DNA from: Streptomyces rubiginosohelvolus
GTDB lineage: Bacteria; Actinomycetota; Actinomycetes; Streptomycetales; Streptomycetaceae
NCBI RefSeq assembly: GCF_014649875.1
Contig: NZ_BMTW01000001.1
Location: forward strand, 1,488,001 to 1,552,000
Length of the DNA: 64,000 bases
Direction: 5' to 3'
Shown: positions 1-9,927 of the stretch, one piece after another
How positions within the stretch are numbered: the stretch's first letter is position 1
Layout of the letters: each line of letters opens with the position of its first letter
The notes under the pieces: model-generated
What the model saw: the letters and a program-made list of their open reading frames with translations, nothing else
What the model was told of the DNA's origin: nothing
Database searches by the model: none
Made by a program: the position numbers and the translations under genes

Positions 1-2
1 CC

Positions 3-350
3 CGCCCGCTCGTCGTGCGCAACGCCGAGCACTGGCTCTGGGACTCCACGGGCGCGGTCGAGGGCGACGAGATCCCGGGCCTGGTCGCCGGCGAGGCCGA
101 CCGCTACTTCCCGCGCACCAGCCTGCCCGAGCACGACACCAGGATCCTGCTCGCGCACTCCCCGTACGAGGACTCCGAGGGCGCGACCCGCCACCAGGAG
201 ACCTCGCTCTACCAGGCCCCTTCCGGCGCCCTCGTCTTCGCCTCCGGCACCTTCGCCTGGTCCCCGGCCCTGGACCGCCCCGGACACACCGACCCGCGGA
301 TCCAGCGGGCCACCGCCAACCTGCTCGACCGGATCTGCAAGCGCGACTGA
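3..350 (+). CDS. N,N-dimethylformamidase beta-subunit-like protein, C-terminal part
   Basis: Only the last 115 or so residues are inside the window; the reading frame is open from base 3 and the true start lies upstream. The visible segment (RNAEHWLWD, EADRYFPRT, HQETSLY, LVFASGTFAWSPALD) matches what I remember of the C-terminal domain of the large N,N-dimethylformamidase beta-subunit family, proteins commonly found near purD/purC in Streptomyces. A true amide-hydrolase activity is not established for these actinobacterial homologues. The gene is followed 84 bases later by purC on the same strand. The family call rests on recollection of conserved phrases, not an alignment. Confidence 0.65.
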   Translation, partial: RPLVVRNAEHWLWDSTGAVEGDEIPGLVAGEADRYFPRTSLPEHDTRILLAHSPYEDSEGATRHQETSLYQAPSGALVFASGTFAWSPALDRPGHTDPRIQRATANLLDRICKRD

Positions 351-434
351 CCGAAGGCCGGGCCCCGGGCGAAGAACGGGCTGCGGATACGGGACAATCG
401 GAACCGCTCCTGGATCAATCTACGCGGAGGCACC

Positions 435-1349
435 GTGTCCGGTTTTGTAGAAAAGCCCGAGCCCGTACAGGTTCCGGGCCTCACCCACCTGCACACCGGC
501 AAGGTGCGTGACCTGTACCGGAACGAGGCGGGCGACCTCGTGATGGTCGCCAGCGACCGTATCTCCGCGTACGACTGGGTCCTGCCGACCGAGATCCCCG
601 ACAAGGGCCGCGTTCTCACCCGGCTCTCGCTCTGGTGGTTCGACCAGCTCGCCGACCTCGTCCCCAACCACGTCATCTCGACCGAGCTGCCCCCGGGCGC
701 CCCGGCCGACTGGGCGGGCCGCACCCTCATCTGCAAGTCGCTGCGCATGGTCGAGGTCGAGTGCGTGGCCCGCGGCTATCTGACCGGCTCCGGGCTCGTC
801 GAGTACGACGCCACCCGTACGGTCTGCGGCATCGGTCTCCCCGAAGGCCTGGTCAACGGGTCCGAGCTGCCCGGCGCGATCTTCACCCCGGCCACCAAGG
901 CGGCCGTCGGCGACCACGACGAGAACGTCAGTTACGAGGACGTCGCCCGCGAGGTCGGTGTGGAGACCGCCGCGGAGCTGCGGCGCACCACGCTCGACGT
1001 CTACCGCCGGGCCCGGGACATCGCGCACGAGCGCGGGATCATCCTGGCCGACACCAAGTTCGAGTTCGGCTTCGAGACCACCGAGGACGGGACCGAGCGG
1101 CTGATCATCGCCGACGAGGTGCTGACCCCGGACTCCTCCCGCTTCTGGCCCGCCGCCACCTACGAGCCCGGCCGCGCGCAGCCCAGCTACGACAAGCAGT
1201 TCGTGCGCGACTGGCTGACCTCGCCGGCCTCCGGCTGGGACCGGAAGAGCGAGCAGCCGCCCCCGGCGCTGCCGCAGGAGATCGTGGACGCGACCCGCGC
1301 CAAGTACATCGAGGCGTTCGAGGTGCTGACCGGCACCAGCTGGGCGTAA
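435..1349 (+). CDS. purC: Phosphoribosylaminoimidazole-succinocarboxamide synthase
   Basis: SAICAR synthetase, which joins aspartate to CAIR using ATP in de novo purine synthesis in the cytoplasm. The 304-residue product carries the family motifs: the N-terminal HTGKVRDLYR ATP-binding strand-loop, SDRISAYDW, the CVARGYLTGSG segment, and IILADTKFEFG near residue 200. The GTG start is chosen because CGGAGG stands four bases upstream. The protein is full length for the longer actinobacterial/eukaryote-like PurC form. It is separated from the other pur genes here by the two-component/ABC operon and is followed by a strong bidirectional terminator hairpin. Confidence 0.97.
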   Translation: MSGFVEKPEPVQVPGLTHLHTGKVRDLYRNEAGDLVMVASDRISAYDWVLPTEIPDKGRVLTRLSLWWFDQLADLVPNHVISTELPPGAPADWAGRTLICKSLRMVEVECVARGYLTGSGLVEYDATRTVCGIGLPEGLVNGSELPGAIFTPATKAAVGDHDENVSYEDVAREVGVETAAELRRTTLDVYRRARDIAHERGIILADTKFEFGFETTEDGTERLIIADEVLTPDSSRFWPAATYEPGRAQPSYDKQFVRDWLTSPASGWDRKSEQPPPALPQEIVDATRAKYIEAFEVLTGTSWA

Positions 1350-1367
1350 CGACCCGCGGACACGGAG

Positions 1368-1398
1368 AAGGCCCCGGACCGAAAGGTCCGGGGCCTTC
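1368..1398. terminator. Bidirectional hairpin terminator between purC and tRNA-Gly
   Basis: A perfect 13-base stem (AAGGCCCCGGACC and its complement) with a GAAA tetraloop. It sits between purC on the plus strand and the convergent tRNA-Gly gene on the minus strand and can stop both. There is only a weak T tract, as is usual for Streptomyces. Confidence 0.85.
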
Positions 1399-1407
1399 AT
1401 CTCGTGG

Positions 1408-1480
1408 AGCGGACGACCAGGTTCGAACTGGCGACCTCAACCTTGGCAAGGTTGCGCTCTACCAACTGAGCTACGTCCGC
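1408..1480 (-). tRNA. tRNA-Gly (anticodon GCC), copy 1
   Basis: A 73-nucleotide cloverleaf with acceptor GCGGACG paired to CGTCCGC, a normal D-loop containing GG, anticodon stem CAACC/GGTTG around loop TTGCCAA, and a normal TTCGAAC T-loop. CCA directly follows the discriminator base in the genome. It is identical to the copy about 4 kb downstream. The short distance from this tRNA to the downstream response-regulator stop suggests the TCS operon is transcribed towards it. Confidence 0.97.
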
Positions 1481-1503
1481 AGTACGCCGAAGCGCGATGC
1501 CTA

Positions 1504-2124
1504 CTATACCCATCCTCGCTCGCGTGCGAGACGCACTGCCGTATGCCGGTTCTCCGCACCGATCTTGGAGGCGGCCGAGGAGAGGTAGTTGCGTACGGTC
1601 CCCTGGGACAGCGAGGCCCGCTCGGCGATCTCCGCGACCGGCGCCCCGTCCGCCGCCAGTTCGAGCACCTCGGCCTCCCGGGCGGTCAGCGGGGAGTCCC
1701 CGGCGGAGATCGCGTCGGCCGCCAACTCCGGATCGACGTAACGGTTTCCGGCGTGGACGGTACGGATGATCTCGGCGAGCCTGCGGGCGCTGACCGTCTT
1801 CGGGACGAATCCGCGTACGCCGGCGGCCAGGGCCCGCTTCAGATGCCCGGGGCGGCCGTGGCTGGTCACGATCATGGTGCGGCAGTGGGGCAGTTCGGCC
1901 CGCAGCGATGTGGCGACCTTCACACCGTCCGCGCCCGGCATCTGGAGATCCAGGACGGCGACGTCGGGCCGGTGCGCCAGAGCCATCGCCAGGGCCTCGG
2001 GACCGCTCGCCGCCTCCGCGACCACGACGAGGTCCTCCTCCAGGGCGAGCAGCGCGGCCAGCGCCCCTCGGATCAGGTGCTCGTCGTCGGCCAGCAGTAC
2101 GCGCAGAGGCCGCTCGGTGGTCAT
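1504..2124 (-). CDS. NarL/LuxR-type response regulator (DesR-like)
   Basis: A 206-residue two-component response regulator. The receiver domain covers about residues 8-120, with acidic residues DD near 13-14, the phospho-acceptor Asp at about 59 (VLDLQMPG) and the conserved Lys in FVPK. The C-terminal LuxR-type helix-turn-helix (LTAREAEVLELAADG ... SQGTVRNYLSSA) ends the protein. The ATG overlaps the stop of the histidine kinase gene by four bases (ATGA), so the two are translationally coupled. It is last in an exporter-kinase-regulator operon and most likely controls that operon through the GTCAT half-sites ahead of the ATPase gene. The resemblance to Bacillus DesR is of architecture only; no desaturase gene is linked here. 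Confidence 0.93.
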   Translation of the reverse strand: MTTERPLRVLLADDEHLIRGALAALLALEEDLVVVAEAASGPEALAMALAHRPDVAVLDLQMPGADGVKVATSLRAELPHCRTMIVTSHGRPGHLKRALAAGVRGFVPKTVSARRLAEIIRTVHAGNRYVDPELAADAISAGDSPLTAREAEVLELAADGAPVAEIAERASLSQGTVRNYLSSAASKIGAENRHTAVRLARERGWV

Positions 2125-3461
2125 CGTTCCTCCGGGAGGGCGGAAGGGGCATCGGAAGGGGGAGAGAGGGAGGGGCGGCCGCCCGGCTCCGGCCGGCCGG
2201 CCGTGAGCGGCACCGTCGCCGTCACCCGGAACAGATCGTCCCCGGCCGGTCCCGCGGTGACGGTGCCGCCGAGCGCCCCTAGCCGTTCGCGCAGCCCGGC
2301 CAGGCCCGAACCGCCGCCGTCGCCCCCGCCGCCGAGCGGATCCGTGGCGCCGGCCCCGTCGTTCTCGACCTCCAGGACCACCGCGTCCCGCGTCCGGGTG
2401 AGCCGGATCGAGCAGTGGGTCGGATCGCCGTGGCGCAGGACGTTCGTCGCGGTCTCGCGCACCACCCAGCCGAGCGCCGCCTGGACGGCGACCGGAGCCC
2501 CGATACCGGCCGGGCCGTCCGCACCCTCGACGGTGACGGAGATCCCGGCGGCCTGCAACACGCCCCGCGCGCCCATGAGTTCGGTGGGCAGATCGGCCTC
2601 CCGGTAGCCGCGCACGACATCGCGGACCTCCTGCTGCGACGCCCGGGCGATCCGCTGCACCTCGACCATCTGGTCCACCGCCGCCGGGTTCCCGCGCTGG
2701 GCCAGTTCCACGGCCAGCTCGCTCTTCAGGGCGATCACCGACAGGTTCCGGCCCAGCACGTCGTGCATGTCCCGGCCGAACCGCAGCCGCTCCTCCGCCA
2801 CCGCGAGGCGGGCCTGCATGTCCCGCGCCTCCTCCGCCTGCCACATCACGGACATGCTCCAGGCGCTCGGCCGGACCGAGGAGAGCACGAGCAGGATCAC
2901 GACGAGCATCGAGAGGACCGCGCCGAAGAGCAGCCCCGCGGGCACCCCGACGGCCGCCAGCAGCCCCACCAGGACCACCGCGTAGACCGCGCAGTGCACC
3001 AGGTAGGTGCGGACGGGGACGAGGAGGACGTACGGGATGGCGAACGCCAGCGGCATGTCCAGCACCAGCAGGGCGAGACCCGCGTCCTTGAGGTCGGCCG
3101 TCGCCGCGAGCGCCACCATCAGGCCGGTCAACAGCGCGAGCAGCGCCGCCGGGAACCGCAGTCGCCGCACCGGGAAGGTCTCCGTGCCCCGGTGGTGGGC
3201 GAACGCGGCTCCCAGATGGCGGTTGCTCAGGACGCACAGGGCGGTGTTCACCGCGAAGAACGCCACGGCGAGGCCCGCCGGCACCGGGCCCTGACCCAGC
3301 ACGGGGAGGAGCGGCAGCAGGCCCCACGAGACGAGGAAGACCCAGGGGAGCCCGGCGAGCGTGCCCCGGGTGTAGAGGTCGATGCGCTGGAGCTTGCTGC
3401 GCTCGTGCCAGCCGCGCCGCCAGCCCCGAACCCGACCGATCACGCCCCTCAGCCCCTTCAT
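2121..3461 (-). CDS. Sensor histidine kinase, DesK-like (HisKA_3)
   Basis: A 446-residue membrane histidine kinase. About six hydrophobic segments fill residues 30-190, followed by a dimerisation/phospho-acceptor helix with DMHDVLGRNLS (phospho-His within MHD), an N-box region (ATNVLRHGD) and a C-terminal glycine-rich ATP lid (GSGLAGLRERL). The chosen ATG lies one base after the permease stop; an alternative upstream GTG/ATG would overlap the permease by about 40 bases and is less likely. Partner of the following response regulator. The signal is unknown, but kinases of this family paired with ABC-2 exporters often report membrane or cell-wall stress (inference). Confidence 0.92.
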   Translation of the reverse strand: MKGLRGVIGRVRGWRRGWHERSKLQRIDLYTRGTLAGLPWVFLVSWGLLPLLPVLGQGPVPAGLAVAFFAVNTALCVLSNRHLGAAFAHHRGTETFPVRRLRFPAALLALLTGLMVALAATADLKDAGLALLVLDMPLAFAIPYVLLVPVRTYLVHCAVYAVVLVGLLAAVGVPAGLLFGAVLSMLVVILLVLSSVRPSAWSMSVMWQAEEARDMQARLAVAEERLRFGRDMHDVLGRNLSVIALKSELAVELAQRGNPAAVDQMVEVQRIARASQQEVRDVVRGYREADLPTELMGARGVLQAAGISVTVEGADGPAGIGAPVAVQAALGWVVRETATNVLRHGDPTHCSIRLTRTRDAVVLEVENDGAGATDPLGGGGDGGGSGLAGLRERLGALGGTVTAGPAGDDLFRVTATVPLTAGRPEPGGRPSLSPPSDAPSALPEER

Positions 3462-3462
3462 G

Positions 3463-4293
3463 TCAGCCCCGCGGGTCCCAGCGGAACCACCGTCGCACAG
3501 CAAACACCGCGAACGCGGTCCAGGCCAGCGCCGCCACGACGGCCGTGACCAGGTCGCCGCCCTCCACCCCGCCGAGCCAGCCGTGCCGTACGAGGGTCAT
3601 CACGCCGGTCAGCGGCAGCAGTTCGAAGACGGCGGCCAGCTTGTCCGGGAAGACGTCCAGCGGGACGAAGATCCCGGAGGCGAAGAGCGAGACGAAGAAC
3701 AGCGGCAGCGTGGTGAGCTGCGAGGTCTGGACCGTCCGGGTCACCGCGGAGGTCGCGGCGGCGAGCGCGGACATCATCACGAAGCCGACGAGCAGGCCCA
3801 GCAGGAACAGCTCCGGCCGCTTCGGCGCGGACAGGTCGAAGGCGATCGCGCCCGCCACGACGAGCAGCACGCTCTGGAGGACCGCCAGCGCGACGGAGGG
3901 CAGCGCCGTGGAGATCAGGATCTCCCGGTCGGTGACCTCGCCGGTGCGCAGCCGCTTGAGGACGAGTTCCTCGCGCCGGGTGACGTAACCGGTGACGAGG
4001 TTCATGTAGACGACCTGGACCAGCACGATGCCGATACCGCCGGTGAGGGCGGCGCCCGCGACGGAGAGTCCGGTGCCGGCGAGGTCGATCTGTTCGAGCG
4101 AGGCCCGGATCGAGAAGATCATCACGATCGGCAGCACCAGGGCCACGAAGATCGCGGACCGGTTGCGGATCAGCAGGATCAGCTCGGCACGGGCGAGGGC
4201 GTTCAGCCGCCGGAAGGAGGCGGACCGGCCGGAGGGGGAGGGGGACCGCTCGGGTGCCGTGCGGCCGTCCGCGAGGGCGGTGGGCGTGGTCAT
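3463..4293 (-). CDS. ABC-2 type transporter permease
   Basis: A 276-residue integral membrane protein with about six hydrophobic helices (for example around residues 45-65, 80-105, 130-155, 165-190, 200-220 and 245-265) and the short conserved cytoplasmic VTRREELVLKRLRTGEV element between helices two and three, typical of ABC-2 permeases of the drug/lipid export kind. The start codon overlaps the stop of the ATPase gene by three to four bases. It should form the membrane channel for the preceding ATP-binding subunit. The substrate is unknown. Confidence 0.92.
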   Translation of the reverse strand: MTTPTALADGRTAPERSPSPSGRSASFRRLNALARAELILLIRNRSAIFVALVLPIVMIFSIRASLEQIDLAGTGLSVAGAALTGGIGIVLVQVVYMNLVTGYVTRREELVLKRLRTGEVTDREILISTALPSVALAVLQSVLLVVAGAIAFDLSAPKRPELFLLGLLVGFVMMSALAAATSAVTRTVQTSQLTTLPLFFVSLFASGIFVPLDVFPDKLAAVFELLPLTGVMTLVRHGWLGGVEGGDLVTAVVAALAWTAFAVFAVRRWFRWDPRG

Positions 4294-5348
4294 GCCGTCA
4301 CCTTCTTCGTCTCGTTCGGGGTGCTGCCGTCGGCGGACCCGTGCCGGGGTCCCACCCTGCGCGGGTCGTCGGCCCGCGAGCGGAGCTGGGTGTTCGCGAT
4401 CTGCAGGAACGCCTCCTCCAGCGAGGCGGAGCGGGCGTCGAGCCCGAGCAGTTCCACGCCCGACTCCCTGGCCCAGCCGAGGAGTTCGTGCAGGGACTCC
4501 TGGAGCGTGGGGGTGCGGATCTCCACCCGCTGCCCGTCCGCCCCGGCCTGGAGCGAGAGCGGAATGTGGGCGGCCGGTACGCCGTCGGGGAGGGTGAAGC
4601 GGATCCGGGCCGGGTGCGCGGCGGTGACCTCGGCCGTCGTCCCGGTCGTCACGATCTGTCCCTGGTGCATGATCGCCAGCCGGTCCGCGAGGGACTCGGC
4701 TTCCTCCAGGTAGTGGGTGGTCAGCAGGACGGTCGTGCCGGACTCCCGGAGCGCCCGGATCAGGTCCCAGGTGTCGCGCCGCCCCTCGGCGTCCAGTCCG
4801 GTGGTCGGTTCGTCGAGGAAGAGCACCTCGGGCCGCGAGGTGAGGGCCAGGGCCAGGTCCAGGCGCCGCTTCTCGCCGCCGGACAGCTGCTTGACCCGCA
4901 CCTTGGCCCGGCTGCTGAGGCCGACCATCTCCAGGGCCTCGGCGGCGGGGCGGGCGCCGGTGGTGCACTCCGACCACATCCGCGCGGTCTCCAGCACGGT
5001 GAGGTCGGAGGGGAAGCCGCCCTCCTGGAGCATGACGCCGGTACGGGGGCGGACGGCGGCGCGTTCGCGGTACGGGTCGTGGCCGAGGACCTTGATGGTC
5101 CCGGAGGTCGGGAGGGCCAGTCCTTCGAGGAGTTCCACGGTGGAGGTCTTGCCCGCGCCGTTCGTCCCGAGGAGGGCGAACAGCTCGCCGCGGGCGACGG
5201 AGAAGGAGACGCCGGAGACGGCCTCGAAGCCGTCCTTGTAGCTGCGGCGAACCCCGTCCACCGCGATCACCGTCTCCGTCGTCACGGCTCCCGCGAGCGG
5301 GAACGTGCCACCGTCGCGTCGGTCGCTGAGAATGTCGTCGCTGGTCAT
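4290..5348 (-). CDS. ABC transporter ATP-binding protein (DrrA-like)
   Basis: A 352-residue ATPase with Walker A (GTNGAGKTS, about residue 56), Q-loop, ABC signature LSGGEKRRLDLA, Walker B VLFLDEPTTGLD and the H-loop TTHYLEEAE. The long C-terminal extension (about residues 240-350) resembles the regulatory tail of DrrA-type exporters, which couple to ABC-2 permeases. It is the first gene of a four-gene, mostly overlapping operon (ATPase, permease, kinase, regulator). Start chosen at the ATG beginning MTSDDIL. Confidence 0.93.
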   Translation of the reverse strand: MTSDDILSDRRDGGTFPLAGAVTTETVIAVDGVRRSYKDGFEAVSGVSFSVARGELFALLGTNGAGKTSTVELLEGLALPTSGTIKVLGHDPYRERAAVRPRTGVMLQEGGFPSDLTVLETARMWSECTTGARPAAEALEMVGLSSRAKVRVKQLSGGEKRRLDLALALTSRPEVLFLDEPTTGLDAEGRRDTWDLIRALRESGTTVLLTTHYLEEAESLADRLAIMHQGQIVTTGTTAEVTAAHPARIRFTLPDGVPAAHIPLSLQAGADGQRVEIRTPTLQESLHELLGWARESGVELLGLDARSASLEEAFLQIANTQLRSRADDPRRVGPRHGSADGSTPNETKKVTA

Positions 5349-5391
5349 GCTTCCAGAGTTCCGCCGGATCGGGCCCGGGAGCAGTGCGCGC

Positions 5392-5420
5392 TGTCATCAC
5401 TGCTCATGACAAACGTCATG
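5392..5420 (-). promoter_or_regulatory. Candidate operator: repeated GTCAT half-sites before the ABC/TCS operon
   Basis: TGTCAT, then ATGAC, then GTCAT occur in 29 bases; the last two form a perfect inverted repeat CATGAC-AAAC-GTCATG. The group lies 44-72 bases upstream of the ATPase start codon. Dyad half-sites like these are typical for NarL-family regulators, so autoregulation by the operon's own response regulator is the simplest reading. Not proven. Confidence 0.45.
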
Positions 5421-5438
5421 GGGTGGCGGAAGAACGCC

Positions 5439-5470
5439 AAAGGCCCCGATCGAAAACGATCGGGGCCTTT
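5439..5470. terminator. Hairpin terminator after tRNA-Gly copy 2
   Basis: A perfect 14-base stem (AAAGGCCCCGATCG and its complement) around an AAAA loop, placed just past the 3' end of the minus-strand tRNA-Gly gene. It probably ends the tRNA transcript and insulates it from the ABC operon promoter. Confidence 0.8.
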
Positions 5471-5477
5471 GCCTCTG

Positions 5478-5550
5478 AGCGGACGACCAGGTTCGAACTG
5501 GCGACCTCAACCTTGGCAAGGTTGCGCTCTACCAACTGAGCTACGTCCGC
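5478..5550 (-). tRNA. tRNA-Gly (anticodon GCC), copy 2
   Basis: Identical over its 73 bases to the first tRNA-Gly(GCC) and in the same orientation, but without an encoded CCA. It probably shares a transcript with the tRNA-Gly(TCC) gene that lies upstream of it on the minus strand. Confidence 0.97.
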
Positions 5551-5629
5551 AGTGCAGCCACTCGGCTTTCACCGGTGGAGCGAGCACCACTCTACCTGAT
5601 CCCACGAAGTGGTCAGAAGAGTCGTGCAG

Positions 5630-5701
5630 AGCGGGTGACAGGAATTGCACACTGCGCCTTCCCCCTGGAAGGGGGCTGTTCTACTACTGAACTACACCCG
5701 C
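5630..5701 (-). tRNA. tRNA-Gly (anticodon TCC) with non-canonical D- and T-loops
   Basis: A 72-base tRNA with acceptor GCGGGTG/CACCCGC, D-stem GTTC/GAAC, and anticodon loop CTTCCAG giving TCC. Two features are abnormal. The D-loop is AGTAGTA, lacking the GG at 18-19. The T-arm reads GTGTGCAATTCC, so the usual GTTC is GTGC; the T-stem pairs only four bases with a mismatch. These loops normally interact to form the elbow. Similar changes are known in staphylococcal glycine tRNAs reserved for peptidoglycan cross-bridge synthesis. Whether this one decodes GGA, feeds the Streptomyces cross-bridge glycine ligase, or both is open. Confidence 0.88.
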
Positions 5702-5884
5702 ACGCTGCGTGGGATTCGGCTTTGCGGCCTCGCCCCTCGGCGTGTTCCAGACTCTATCCGACCTGCGGGGGTGTCGCGCAAGTCGGCTCCCCGCGGAGCT
5801 CGGTGGGCGGGTCCGCGAGGACGGCCGACGAGCCGTCCGGCGGTCCGCCCGGGGCCGCCTGACGGGGCGTCGTACGGCGTCGGC

Positions 5885-6220
5885 TCAACCCGCCGCGGCG
5901 AACGCCTCGTAGACCTTCTTCGGGATGCGGCCGCGGGCCGGCACGTCCATCCGGTGCGAGCGGGCCCAGGCGCGGACGGCCGCCGGGTCCGGGGCGAGGG
6001 AGGTGTGGCGGTAGGCCGTGGGCGTCCTGCCGTGCTTACTGGCATTTGTCTGCTTTCGGCCGGCGGCCACGTAAGGCGCCAGGGTCTTCCGCAGTTTCTT
6101 CGCGTTGGCGGGATTGAGGTCGATCTCGTACGTCTTCCCGTCCAGGGCGAAGGCCACCGTTTCCGCCGCCGCTCCCCCGTCGATGTCGTCGGAGAGTGTC
6201 ACCACAACGCGCTGAGCCAC
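5885..6220 (-). CDS. lsrL: Lsr2-family nucleoid-associated protein (LsrL-like paralogue)
   Basis: A 111-residue Lsr2-family protein. The N-terminal dimerisation domain (MAQRVVVTLSDDIDGG ... ALDGKTYEIDL) is followed by a linker and a C-terminal DNA-binding domain ending in ARSHRMDVPARGRIPKKVYEAF; the R-G-R type AT-hook-like contact is represented by ARGRI. Lsr2 proteins coat and silence AT-rich, often foreign, DNA. Streptomyces have two: Lsr2 and a paralogue beside purS called LsrL. The position next to purSQL supports the LsrL assignment. GTG start with AGGAAAGGA upstream. It is divergent from purS across a relatively AT-rich 420-base spacer. Confidence 0.92.
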   Translation of the reverse strand: MAQRVVVTLSDDIDGGAAAETVAFALDGKTYEIDLNPANAKKLRKTLAPYVAAGRKQTNASKHGRTPTAYRHTSLAPDPAAVRAWARSHRMDVPARGRIPKKVYEAFAAAG

Positions 6221-6640
6221 GGATATCGGTCCTTTCCTGCGGCACCGGCGCGTTCTGCGTGCGCGGATGCCGGCCTTCCGGCTGCCGGGCGGGCGGAAGC
6301 GGATCGACGAGATGTCGACTGTTCCGTTGTCCCCGGGGCAATGGTGCTTTCCCCGGTAATCATTTGTACAGCGGCGGGTACCGCATTGTGAAGCCCAGCC
6401 AATTACGTGCGCGTGTCCGTGTGCAATCCGTGTGCAATCCGGGCGGGTTTTTTCCAGAGCTTTTCCGTGCGGTGTCGTGGCCGATATACGGACGTGATCT
6501 ACGCACCGCCCTCACCAGGGCCGTCCCGCCCGATATCTACCCGCGTAGAAATTTTGGCCAGGTACGCTGAGTGGACCCGCGGGGGTCTGGGGAACCCCCC
6601 GGAGAGACAGCCGCACCACACCACCACACCGGGAGTGCCA
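6221..6640. other. Divergent intergenic region, lsrL / purSQL
   Basis: No gene seen in 420 bases. It is the most AT-rich spacer in this part of the window and includes short A/T runs such as GGGTTTTTTCC and AGAAATTTTGG. An 11-base tandem repeat CCGTGTGCAAT occurs twice head to tail (6417-6438). A possible purS promoter is the TACGCT hexamer about 70 bases before the purS start. Such AT-rich DNA could be bound by LsrL itself. Confidence 0.5.
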
Positions 6641-6892
6641 GTGGCACGCGTCGTAGTCGACGTCATGCTCAAGCCCGAGATCCTCGACCCGCAGGGACAG
6701 GCGGTGCAGCGCGCACTGCCCCGTCTCGGCTTCGAGGGAATCGCGGACGTTCGTCAGGGAAAGCGTTTCGAGCTGGAGGTCGAGGGGCCGGTCGACGACG
6801 CCGCCCTCGCCCGTATTAACGAGATGGCCGAGACGTTCCTCGCCAACACCGTCATCGAGGACTTCGTCGTGAAGGTGGAGGAGGAGAAGTGA
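6641..6892 (+). CDS. purS: Phosphoribosylformylglycinamidine synthase subunit PurS
   Basis: An 83-residue protein, the small structural subunit of the three-part FGAM synthase, which bridges PurL and PurQ and allows ammonia transfer. It shows the family pattern: [19 protein letters not shown], then [19 protein letters not shown], and a terminal [14 protein letters not shown] strand. GTG start with GGGAG five bases upstream. The stop overlaps the purQ start by four bases, so purS, purQ and purL form one tightly coupled operon. Confidence 0.96.
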   Translation: MARVVVDVMLKPEILDPQGQAVQRALPRLGFEGIADVRQGKRFELEVEGPVDDAALARINEMAETFLANTVIEDFVVKVEEEK

Positions 6893-7565
6893 CCACCCGT
6901 ATCGGCGTCGTCACTTTTCCCGGCACCCTCGACGATCAGGACGCCCTGCGCGCCGTCCGTATCGCGGGCGCCGAGCCCGTATCCCTGTGGCACCGCGACA
7001 AGGACCTGCACCAGGTCGACGCGGTCGTCCTGGCCGGCGGTTTCTCCTACGGGGACTACCTCCGCGCCGGTGCCATCTCCCGCTTCTCGCCGGTGATGGA
7101 AACCCTCATCGAGCAGGCGAAGGCCGGGATGCCGGTCCTCGGCATCTGCAACGGTTTCCAGATCCTGACCGAGGCGCACCTGCTGCCCGGCGCGATGCTG
7201 CGCAACAACCACCTCCACTTCATCTGCCGCGACCAGACGTTGCGGGTGGAGAACGCGGAGACCGCCTGGACCTCGGACTACAGCGCCGGTCAGGAGATCA
7301 GGGTCCCGCTCAAGAACATGGACGGCCGGTACACCGCCGACGAGCGCACGCTCGACGAGCTGGAGGCCGAGGGCCGCGTCGCCTTCCGCTACCTGCACGG
7401 CAACCCCAACGGCTCGCTCCGCGACATCGCGGGCATCACCAACGCCGCGGGCAACATCGTCGGCCTGATGCCGCACCCGGAGCACGCCGTGGAGCCGCTC
7501 ATCGGCACCGGCCGCACCGACGGCCTCGGTTTCTTCACCTCGATCATCAAGAAGCTGGTCAACGC

Positions 7566-7569
<4 letters not shown>
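6889..7569 (+). CDS. purQ: Phosphoribosylformylglycinamidine synthase subunit PurQ (glutaminase)
   Basis: A 226-residue class I glutamine amidotransferase that supplies ammonia to PurL. The nucleophile Cys is in [11 protein letters not shown] (about residue 87), and the His/Glu pair is in [12 protein letters not shown] (about residue 196). The start overlaps the purS stop (GTGA) and its own stop overlaps the purL ATG by four bases. Full length for the small PurQ type that requires PurS and PurL. Confidence 0.97.
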
Positions 7570-9815
<2,246 letters not shown>

Positions 9816-9836
9816 GCCGCGCCGACCGGCGTTTCA

Positions 9837-9873
9837 CGAAGCCCCCTCCCGGGCCGTCCGGGCGGGGGCTTCG
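9837..9873 (+). terminator. Terminator after purSQL
   Basis: A GC-rich hairpin: CGAAGCCCCC then TCCCGG pairs with CCGGGC then GGGGGCTTCG around GCCGT, beginning just past the purL stop. It separates the pur operon from the next promoter. Confidence 0.8.
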
Positions 9874-9891
9874 GCCTTCTCCCGAACCCTC

Positions 9892-9927
9892 TTGATGGAA
9901 ATTACGTAATTACGTAAGATTGGTGTC
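9892..9927 (+). promoter_or_regulatory. Leaderless promoter with 16-bp palindromic operator
   Basis: A well-formed promoter: TTGATG, a 17-base spacer, then TAAGAT, ending seven bases before the ATG, so transcription should begin at or next to the start codon. The spacer and first bases of the -10 box hold the perfect palindrome TTACGTAATTACGTAA (9902-9917). The palindrome's placement inside the promoter implies repression, most simply by the regulator encoded next. Confidence 0.7.

Noticed and set aside
1504..5348. DesK/DesR control of the fatty acid desaturase
   Set aside because: The DesK/DesR-like genes are 30 kb from the desaturase and are coupled to an exporter; the similarity is only of family.
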